From positions 1-19,943 of the forward strand of contig JBFWWW010000056.1 in the NCBI GenBank assembly GCA_050245975.1: a stretch of DNA of 19,943 bases, given 5' to 3'. A program made the position numbers and the translations under genes. Each line of letters starts with the position of its first letter. Position 1 is the stretch's first letter. Source of the DNA: JBFWWW01 sp050245975 (GTDB lineage Bacteria; Pseudomonadota; Alphaproteobacteria; Rhizobiales; Hyphomicrobiaceae). Under the pieces are notes generated by a model that saw only the letters and a program-made list of their open reading frames with translations, was not told the DNA's origin and did no database searches. Shown one piece after another: positions 15,052-19,943 of this stretch.

Positions 15052-15080
15052 ATAGTCAATCAATTAATTGCTTTTGTCAA
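15052..15080 (-). promoter_or_regulatory. Promoter of the MarR-GNAT gene with palindromic operator
   Basis: On the minus strand TTGACA (15080-15075) is followed after exactly 17 bases by GACTAT (15057-15052). The spacer holds the perfect 10-bp palindrome CAATTAATTG (15061-15070) in an AT-rich island, a plausible MarR site. The region 15028-15166 is shared with the divergent FAH gene, so binding could control both. No other feature is visible there. Confidence 0.55.
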
Positions 15081-15166
15081 TTATCTGGCCGCGGCCGCGG
15101 TTTGCGACAGGGTCGCGTCGCATGCTAACGATTGCCGGATTGCGGCAGAGAGGGAGCGCCGGCCCG

Positions 15167-16009
15167 ATGAAGCTCGCGACCTGGACGCGAAAGGGCCGCA
15201 CGGCGTTCGGCACCGTCGCCGAGGACGGCGCGCTGCGCGATCTCAGCCGCACCGTGCCGGACCTGCGGGCCCTGATCGCGGCCGGAGACGGCATCGATGC
15301 GAGCGCCGGCGTCGCGAACGGCGCCATCACGGATGCCGCTCTGACCCCTCCGATCGCGGATGGCGCGAAGATCATCTGCGTCGGCGTCAATTACCCCGAG
15401 CGCAATGCCGAATACCGCGACGGCTCGACCGCACCCGCCTACCCGAGCCTTTTCGTACGATTTCCCGGCTCGTTCGTCGGCCACGGCGCGCCGCTCGTGC
15501 GCCCGCGGGAGTCCCTCCAGTTCGACTACGAAGGCGAGATCGTGCTGGTGATCGGCAAGCCGGGGCGGCGCATTCCCGAAGCCCGGGCCCATGAGCACAT
15601 TTTCGGCCTCACCCTGATGAACGAAGGCTCGGTGCGCGACTGGCTGCGGCACGGCAAGTTCAACGTCACGCAAGGCAAGAACTTCGATGCCTCCGGCAGC
15701 CTGGGCCCGTGGATCGTCACGCGGGATGCGGCAGGCGATCTCAACGACCTGACGCTCGTCACGCGCGTCAACGGCGAGGAGCGTCAGCGCGGCAATACCG
15801 GCACGCTGATGTTTTCGTTTGCGCGCATCATCGCCTACGTCTCGACGTTCACGACGCTGGAGCCGGGCGACCTGATCGCGACCGGCACGCCGCCGGGCGC
15901 GGGCGGCCGCTTCGATCCTCCGAAATGGCTGGTGCCGGGCGACGTGGTTGAGGTGGAATGCCCGGGCATCGGGCTGCTGAGCAACCCCGTCTCCGGAGAC
16001 GCGGGCTAA
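15167..16009 (+). CDS. Fumarylacetoacetate hydrolase (FAH) family protein
   Basis: A 280-residue protein of the FAH/2-hydroxyhepta-2,4-diene-1,7-dioate isomerase family, metal-dependent enzymes that hydrolyse, hydrate or isomerise oxo-acids from aromatic breakdown and related routes. Marks are KIICVGVNYPERNAEY, the metal ligands in FDYEGEIVLVIGK, HIFGLTLMNEGSVRDW, FNVTQGKNFDASGSLGPWIV and the C-terminal DLIATGTPPGAGG. The usual ND at the third metal site is NE here (MNEGSVRDW), a conservative change that I recall in one FAH subgroup. ATG 15167 gives the standard MKLATW start, with AGGGAG somewhat far upstream; in-frame ATGs lie at 15068 and 15122. No pathway partners are adjacent, so the substrate is open. 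Confidence 0.88.
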   Translation: MKLATWTRKGRTAFGTVAEDGALRDLSRTVPDLRALIAAGDGIDASAGVANGAITDAALTPPIADGAKIICVGVNYPERNAEYRDGSTAPAYPSLFVRFPGSFVGHGAPLVRPRESLQFDYEGEIVLVIGKPGRRIPEARAHEHIFGLTLMNEGSVRDWLRHGKFNVTQGKNFDASGSLGPWIVTRDAAGDLNDLTLVTRVNGEERQRGNTGTLMFSFARIIAYVSTFTTLEPGDLIATGTPPGAGGRFDPPKWLVPGDVVEVECPGIGLLSNPVSGDAG

Positions 16010-16022
16010 CCGGGTCCCAGAC

Positions 16023-16058
16023 GACATCACGGCCGACCCTGCGGCCGGCCGTGACGTC
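16023..16058. terminator. Bidirectional terminator-like hairpin
   Basis: GACATCACGGCCG (16023-16035) pairs with CGGCCGTGACGTC (16046-16058) over 12 of 13 positions around a 10-base loop. On the minus-strand RNA the odd pair is a G-U wobble. It lies between the convergent FAH gene (stop 16009) and SH3 gene (stop 16089). A short T-rich stretch (TTATTTC) follows on the plus strand. Confidence 0.6.
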
Positions 16059-16088
16059 ATCGCACGTTATTTCAAGCCCGATGCGGAC

Positions 16089-17015
16089 TTATTGCGGAGG
16101 CCGCGGTCCAGCCTTGCCGCCACCGCCGCCACGTGCCGCTCTCGGCGCAGCCCTGGGGGCCGCACGCGCGGCCGGCGCGGCACGGCGCGGGGCAGCATGC
16201 GCCCGCGGTGCTGCGCGACGGGGCGCGGCGTGGCGCGGCGGCCTTGCCATTGACCGAGCGTGCGGAGCGCGATGCACCGCCCGGTGAGGCGGCCGCGACC
16301 GCTGCACATTGCGCGGGGCGCGATCGATGTGGCGCTGTGCGCGGTGCGGCGTCTGTACGCGCCGCTCACGCGGCCCGGCGTTCGCCGCCGGTCCCTTGGC
16401 AGCGGGTCCCTTGACAGCCGGTCCCTTGGCAGCGGGTCCCTTCGCAGCCGGTCCCCGGCCGTGAGGCCCCTTGGCGCCGGGCGGCGGACCTGTCACGGGG
16501 CCGGTTGCCGGCCGACCCTCATGCGCGCGATGGCGGCCGGGCCCGCGGGGGTGCTCGGCATGGCGACGATGAAGGGTGCGCCACCGGGCTTCGATGCGCG
16601 GGCGATTGTGGCGCCAGTACCCGCGCCAATGTGCGCGGCGCCCATACCAGGGCCGTTGCCGGTAGTACGTGTTCCAATAGTCGTCGAACGCGAACGCGAT
16701 CAGCGGCACGGAGGCCGCAGGGGCGTAGCTGTAGAAGGGCACGTAGCTCTGCTGGCTGTACGCATCGAGGTAGTCGGCGGAAATCCAGCCCCGCGCATCC
16801 TGCCACGACACGTCGCACCACTCGTAGTCGCCGACGCAGCCATGGACGGTGACTTCGGAATCCTCGGGGACGAGTTCGACAGCGGGAAAGCTCGTCGACG
16901 GGCCGGCCCGCATGTTGACGTCGGACGTGGTTACCGCATTGGCGGCAGCCGCTATGCCCGGAACTGCAAACAGTCCGAGCAACGCCGCAGCGAGCGGCAT
17001 TGCAATACTTCGCAT
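16089..17015 (-). CDS. Secreted bacterial SH3-domain protein with basic repeat-rich tail
   Basis: A 308-residue exported protein. Residues 1-24 are a signal peptide (MRSIAMPLAAALLGLFAVPG, cleavage near IAAAA). Residues about 26-85 form an SH3b domain (TSDVNMRAGPSTSFPAVELV, then DYEWCDVSWQDARGWISADY). A segment rich in Tyr, Trp and Arg follows (VPFYSYAP, YWNTYYRQRPWYGRRAHW). The last half is low-complexity His/Arg/Pro/Ala/Lys with KGPAA repeats. SH3b domains often bind peptidoglycan, and the basic tail could bind anionic polymers such as LPS, nucleic acid or cell-wall polymers. Similar small SH3 proteins are common in Bradyrhizobium relatives. ATG 17015 has GGGAG upstream. The tail is probably disordered and variable between strains. 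No function is assigned. Confidence 0.75.
   Translation of the reverse strand: MRSIAMPLAAALLGLFAVPGIAAAANAVTTSDVNMRAGPSTSFPAVELVPEDSEVTVHGCVGDYEWCDVSWQDARGWISADYLDAYSQQSYVPFYSYAPAASVPLIAFAFDDYWNTYYRQRPWYGRRAHWRGYWRHNRPRIEARWRTLHRRHAEHPRGPGRHRAHEGRPATGPVTGPPPGAKGPHGRGPAAKGPAAKGPAVKGPAAKGPAANAGPRERRVQTPHRAQRHIDRAPRNVQRSRPPHRAVHRAPHARSMARPPRHAAPRRAAPRAHAAPRRAAPAARAAPRAAPRAARGGGGGKAGPRPPQ
16387..16446 (-). repeat. Tandem 15/30-bp repeat coding KGPAA units
   Basis: Four 15-base units encode Lys-Gly-Pro-Ala-Ala/Val. Units 1 and 3 are identical, and the two 30-base halves differ at two positions, so the array probably grew by duplication of a 30-base block. It is in frame within the SH3 protein gene, with a decayed fifth unit after 16446. 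Confidence 0.7.
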
Positions 17016-17086
17016 CGATAATCTCCCAACTGGGGCGCCGGGGAAGGCGCGCCGCCACAATGTCTCCAGCAGAAAGAGAACAGACA

Positions 17087-17115
17087 GCCGCCGCCATGGT
17101 TCCCTCGGCGGCGGC
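17087..17115 (-). terminator. Candidate terminator downstream of the shikimate dehydrogenase-like gene
   Basis: GCCGCCGCC (17087-17095) and GGCGGCGGC (17107-17115) form a 9-bp stem with an 11-base loop. On the minus strand a pyrimidine-rich tail (TGTCTGTTCTCTTTC) follows, as expected for termination after the gene ending at 17196. The same 180-base gap (17016-17195) must also hold the SH3 gene's promoter, for which I see no clear boxes. Confidence 0.5.
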
Positions 17116-17195
17116 ACAATCCGAAAAATCGGGACGACGGCGCCAGCGGGCGCGACCCGCCGGGGGCCGGCACCGCGTGATGCCCTTTCGCTTTT

Positions 17196-18068
17196 TCAGC
17201 CCCCGTCCCGCTCGACGGCCTTGGTCGCGAAGACCCGCTGCATGCGCGCGACGTCCGGCGCAAGGCCCGTGAAAAGCCGGAACGTTTCGGCGGCCTGATG
17301 AACGCACATGCCGGCGCCGCCCATCGCTCGCGCGCCCTTCGCCCGCGCCGCCAGCACCAGCGCGGTCTCCAGCGGCGTATAGATGACATCGGCGACCCAG
17401 TGCTTTGCCGTTATGGCGCTGACGGCGACGGGGTCGCCGGGAATGCGGTGCATCCCGACCGGCGTCGCGTTGACGACGCCTGCGGCCTGCGCAAGGGCCG
17501 CCGCCTGGTCGGTGACGACACGAGCGCGGCCCGATCCGAGATCGGCGACGAGATCGGCGACGAGCCGCTGTGCCTGGCCGATATCGATGTCGTGCACCAG
17601 CAGCGTTTCGAGACCCGCGTCGAAGAGCGCATAGGCCACCGCGCGCCCCGCGCCTCCCGCGCCGACCAGCAGCGCCGTCTTGCCGCGCGCCGCCTCGCAC
17701 CCGAAAGCCTCTTCGAAGGCGCGAAAAAAGCCGACGCGGTCGGTGTTGTACCCGCAGGTCGCGCCCGTGCCATCGATGACGACCGTATTGACGGCGCCGA
17801 TCTGGCGCGCCTCCTCCGATACGCCGTCGAGCAGCTCCAGCACGGCCTGCTTGCAGGGATACGTGACGTTGAAGCCCGCGAACCCGACCGCTTTCGCGGC
17901 GGCAAGCAGGTCGGACAGGCTGCGACCGGGCAGCGTGTCGAGGTCCATGAGATGGTAGTGCGCGAGGATGCCTGCCGCGGCGCAGGCATCCTCGAACAGC
18001 GCCGGCGCCAGGGATTTCTGTATATTGGCGCCGATCAGGCCGGCAAGCATGCGCTGCTGCATGGACAT
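17196..18068 (-). CDS. aroE: Shikimate/quinate dehydrogenase family protein
   Basis: A 290-residue AroE-family enzyme that interconverts 3-dehydroshikimate and shikimate, or the quinate pair. The substrate site is GLIGANIQKSLAP (10-22), the catalytic lysine is Lys73 (NVTYPCKQ), with Asn94 (GAVNTV) and Asp110 (YNTDRVG). The dinucleotide motif GAGGAG is at 136-141, and GGAGMCVHQAAETF closes the active site. Two oddities are seen. The usual SxS reads KSLA, losing the second serine. The NADP-binding NRT loop is replaced by HDID after LLV, with an acid that favours NAD. Both suggest a catabolic quinate/shikimate or YdiB-like dehydrogenase rather than the biosynthetic AroE. ATG 18068 is chosen (GGAAG upstream); 18062 and 18050 are possible. 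Confidence 0.8.
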   Translation of the reverse strand: MSMQQRMLAGLIGANIQKSLAPALFEDACAAAGILAHYHLMDLDTLPGRSLSDLLAAAKAVGFAGFNVTYPCKQAVLELLDGVSEEARQIGAVNTVVIDGTGATCGYNTDRVGFFRAFEEAFGCEAARGKTALLVGAGGAGRAVAYALFDAGLETLLVHDIDIGQAQRLVADLVADLGSGRARVVTDQAAALAQAAGVVNATPVGMHRIPGDPVAVSAITAKHWVADVIYTPLETALVLAARAKGARAMGGAGMCVHQAAETFRLFTGLAPDVARMQRVFATKAVERDGG

Positions 18069-18191
18069 TCTGGGCGATGCTTCCGTTCGATGCGTGGAGA
18101 CGGTGCTACGACCGGACTGGCCGCACGGCATCGAAAATGTAAGGCTCTGCGGCGTCCGCGCCAAGGAGGCGCGTCAAGGAGGGCTGTCTGG
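18069..18191. promoter_or_regulatory. Divergent intergenic region with a short hairpin
   Basis: This 123-base gap separates the aroE-type gene (-) from the gene at 18192 (+) and must hold both promoters; I see no convincing boxes. CGCGCC/GGCGCG (18157-18173) forms a 6-bp stem with loop AAGGA shortly before the AAGGAGGG ribosome site at 18192. Confidence 0.3.
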
Positions 18192-18842
18192 ATGACCACG
18201 ATCGGGACCGGCTTCCTGGCCATCTGGAGCGATGTTTCGGCCGCGACCGAGACCGACTACGTGCACTGGCTGACGCGCGAGCACGCGGCGGAACGGCTGT
18301 CGGTGCCGGGCTTCCTCGGCGTCCGCTTCTTCCGGGCGCAGGCCGAGGGGCTCCACCGCTACTTCATCCTCTACCGCCTCGCGGACGCCGCCGTGATGGC
18401 GAGCCCGGATTACCTCGCCCGTCTCAACGCGCCGACGCCCTGGTCGCAGCGCATCATGCCCATCCTGGGCAACTTCGTGCGCGGCGGCGGGCGGTTCGCC
18501 CATGAGGAGGGGCACGGCAGCGGCTCGGCCGTGCTGCCCGTCACCTGCACCCTTGATGATTTGCAGCGCCTGCGCGAGCTGACGCCACGCATCCTCGCCT
18601 GCGACCGTGTCGTCGCCGTCCGCCTGCTCGAGGTGGATGCCGGCGGCACGCAGATCCAGACGCGGGAAAAGTCCATCCGGCAGGACGACAGATCCTTCGC
18701 CGCCCTGGCCGTCTTCGAGGCTCTCGACGATCCCGGCCTCGATGCCGTCGAGAGCATCATCGCGCCCGTGGTCGGATCGGCTCCGCGTCTGCGCTACCGG
18801 CAGGTCTACAGCCTGACCAATGCGGTCGCGCCGCGAGGCTGA
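18192..18842 (+). CDS. Conserved hypothetical protein, possible tandem dimeric alpha/beta-barrel fold
   Basis: A 216-residue soluble protein that I do not recognise by name. The N-terminal half (GFLAIWSDVSAATETDYVHW, then REHAAERLSVPGFLGVRFFR and YFILYRLADAAVMASPDYLA) has the pattern seen in EthD/NIPSNAP-like ferredoxin folds: a beta strand, an acidic helix ending in W-x-x-x-H, then a strand after PGF. The C-terminal half may repeat it more weakly (LPVTCTLDDLQRL, VVAVRLLEVDAG, FAALAVFEALDDPG). There is no signal peptide. AAGGAGGG precedes ATG 18192. It is divergent from the shikimate/quinate dehydrogenase and converges on the phosphonate-type permease 15 bases away. Relatives often sit in catabolic clusters; no reaction can be assigned. 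Confidence 0.75.
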   Translation: MTTIGTGFLAIWSDVSAATETDYVHWLTREHAAERLSVPGFLGVRFFRAQAEGLHRYFILYRLADAAVMASPDYLARLNAPTPWSQRIMPILGNFVRGGGRFAHEEGHGSGSAVLPVTCTLDDLQRLRELTPRILACDRVVAVRLLEVDAGGTQIQTREKSIRQDDRSFAALAVFEALDDPGLDAVESIIAPVVGSAPRLRYRQVYSLTNAVAPRG

Positions 18843-18857
18843 CGGCCGCGCCCGGCT

Positions 18858-19661
18858 TCAGATCACCCGCTTGCGCGCGAAGGTCACGACGATTTCGGCC
18901 ACCACGACGACGGCGAGAATGGCGAGCAGCACGACCGCCACCTGATCCCAGTAGAGAAGGCTCATGGCCGTCTCCAGCGCGACGCCGATGCCGCCGGCGC
19001 CGACAAGCCCCAGCACCGCCGACTCGCGGATGTTGATGTCCCAGCGGAACAGCGCGATGGACCAGAACGACGGCTTCACCTGCGGCCAGTAGCCGAGCAG
19101 CAGGATCGGCGAGCGTGGCGCTCCGGCCGCGACCAGCGCCTCGATCGAGCCCATGTTGGCTTCCTCCAGCGCTTCGGCCAGCAGCTTGCCGGTGAAACCG
19201 ATGGAGCGGAAGGCGATCGCCAGCGTTCCTGCCAGCGGCCCGGGCCCGAAGACCGAGACGAACAGCAGCGCCCACACCAGCGAGTTGACCGACCGCGAGG
19301 TGGCGAAGATGAGCTTCGCCACCATGTTGAGCGCCAGGTTCGGCACCACGTTGCGGGCCCCGAGCAGGCCCACCGGAACGGCCATGGCGACGGCGAGGAT
19401 GGTCCCGAGCGTGGCGATGTGGATGGTCTCGACCAGCGCCGTCAGCGTCGGCTTCAGATAGGTCCAGTCGGGCGGCCACATGCGCTGCAGCAGATCGGCC
19501 ATCTGCTCGGGCGCGTCATAGAGAAACTCGGGAATGATCTCGATGGTTCTGAGCGAGACGACGAGGGCGGCGATGGAGAGAATGTAGAACGCGAACCGCG
19601 ACAGCCGCTGCGCGGTGGAAAAACGCGTCCACTCACTGTCGAGGCGGGTGGCGACGCTCAT
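18858..19661 (-). CDS. phnE: Phosphonate-type ABC transporter permease PhnE (downstream copy)
   Basis: A 267-residue inner-membrane permease of the PhnE family. After a polar N-terminus come hydrophobic segments near residues 23-42, 74-98 and 112-140, then the coupling loop EALEEANMGSIEALVAAGA (EAA-type) and the conserved FRWDINIRESAVLGLVGAGG, which is typical of PhnE. The last membrane segment is near 240-260. Its ATG overlaps the stop of the preceding permease gene as ATGA, so two PhnE proteins are made together, as in many phosphonate/phosphite importers. The ATPase (PhnC) and binding protein (PhnD) probably lie beyond the right edge. The ligand is unknown; phosphonate, phosphite or another small oxyanion. 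Confidence 0.9.
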   Translation of the reverse strand: MSVATRLDSEWTRFSTAQRLSRFAFYILSIAALVVSLRTIEIIPEFLYDAPEQMADLLQRMWPPDWTYLKPTLTALVETIHIATLGTILAVAMAVPVGLLGARNVVPNLALNMVAKLIFATSRSVNSLVWALLFVSVFGPGPLAGTLAIAFRSIGFTGKLLAEALEEANMGSIEALVAAGAPRSPILLLGYWPQVKPSFWSIALFRWDINIRESAVLGLVGAGGIGVALETAMSLLYWDQVAVVLLAILAVVVVAEIVVTFARKRVI

Positions 19662-19943
19662 TGGAACACCCGCCGCACCCAGGTGGAGATGACCTCCGCC
19701 ACCATGATCATGGCAACGATGACGATGAGGATGGCCAGCACGACGTCGAAATCGAACCGCTGGTAGGCCGTGAACAGCGTCGCGCCGATGCCGCCGCCGC
19801 CGACGATGCCGACCATCGTCGAGTTCCTGAGATTGGAGTCGAGCTGATAGGTCGAAAAGCCGATGAAGCGCGGCAGCACCTGCGGCAGCACGCCCATGAT
19901 GAGCACCGCCGGGAACGAGGCCCCGCAGGCGCGGACGGCCTCC
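19658..19943 (-). CDS. phnE: Phosphonate-type ABC transporter permease PhnE (upstream copy), 5' part cut by window edge
   Basis: The last 94 complete codons of a second PhnE-type permease. The frame is open to the right edge. It begins inside the EAA coupling loop (EAVRACGASFPAV), continues GVLPQVLPRFIGFSTYQLDS and LRNSTMVGIVGGGGIGATLF, and ends in one membrane helix and the basic end VRRVFQ. An apparent start at 19906 is an internal valine (GTG), because homology to the family continues upstream. It overlaps the next phnE by four bases. Confidence 0.88.
   Translation of the reverse strand, partial: EAVRACGASFPAVLIMGVLPQVLPRFIGFSTYQLDSNLRNSTMVGIVGGGGIGATLFTAYQRFDFDVVLAILIVIVAMIMVAEVISTWVRRVFQ

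Noticed and set aside
14101..15063. ATG 15063 as the MarR-GNAT start
   Set aside because: It lies before the predicted transcription start near 15045 and has no ribosome site, whereas ATG 15027 has GGAGGA.
16381..16461. CRISPR-like array
   Set aside because: The repeats are 15-base in-frame KGPAA units without spacers, inside a coding sequence.
16133..17021. Plus-strand open frames opposite the SH3 gene
   Set aside because: Their composition only mirrors the basic low-complexity tail. The minus frame has a signal peptide, an SH3 domain and a ribosome site.

Overview
The window is GC-rich and densely coded, and its gene families suit a soil or rhizosphere alphaproteobacterium, probably Hyphomicrobiales. 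Pointers are a LigD with a C-terminal polymerase domain, an intergenic palindrome of a kind common in that class, and sulfonate- and phosphonate-type ABC transporters. The taxonomy is inference. All family assignments come from reading the translations against remembered families; no database search was run.

Left edge (2-838, +): the C-terminal polymerase domain of ligD. It converges on a large minus-strand block across a palindromic intergenic element.

Core (961-14097): what looks like an organosulfonate catabolic locus built as a divergon. The minus-strand arm runs 11887 to 961 with mostly tiny gaps or overlaps: GntR/FCD regulator, ABC ATPase, ABC permease, a thiamine-diphosphate enzyme resembling sulfoacetaldehyde acetyltransferase (Xsc), suyA, suyB ((2R)-sulfolactate sulfo-lyase), a substrate-binding protein, a ComC-like Ldh-family dehydrogenase, a GMC flavoprotein dehydrogenase, and a second split UxaA-type pair of unknown substrate. 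The plus-strand arm (12068-14097) carries a paralogous substrate-binding protein and an SlcC-like 2-hydroxyacid dehydrogenase. Between the arms lie two near-identical palindromes, 24 bp apart, around candidate promoters. The suggested route is: periplasmic capture by two binding proteins and ABC import; inversion of sulfolactate from S to R through sulfopyruvate by the SlcC/ComC pair; then SuyAB cleavage to pyruvate and sulfite. The Xsc-like enzyme, the GMC dehydrogenase and the second UxaA pair imply extra substrates or branches. No sulfite dehydrogenase, sulfite exporter or phosphotransacetylase is present in the window.

Right part (14101-19943): more ordinary genes. A MarR-GNAT fusion regulator is divergent from an FAH-family hydrolase. 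A secreted SH3 protein with a very basic, repeat-rich tail follows. Next comes a shikimate/quinate dehydrogenase with an NAD-type cofactor loop, divergent from an unknown protein with a possible ferredoxin-like (dimeric alpha/beta-barrel) fold. Last are two PhnE-type permeases of a phosphonate-family ABC importer, the second cut by the window edge. I saw no rRNA, tRNA, CRISPR array, transposase or other mobile element. No gene-free gap exceeds about 180 bases.
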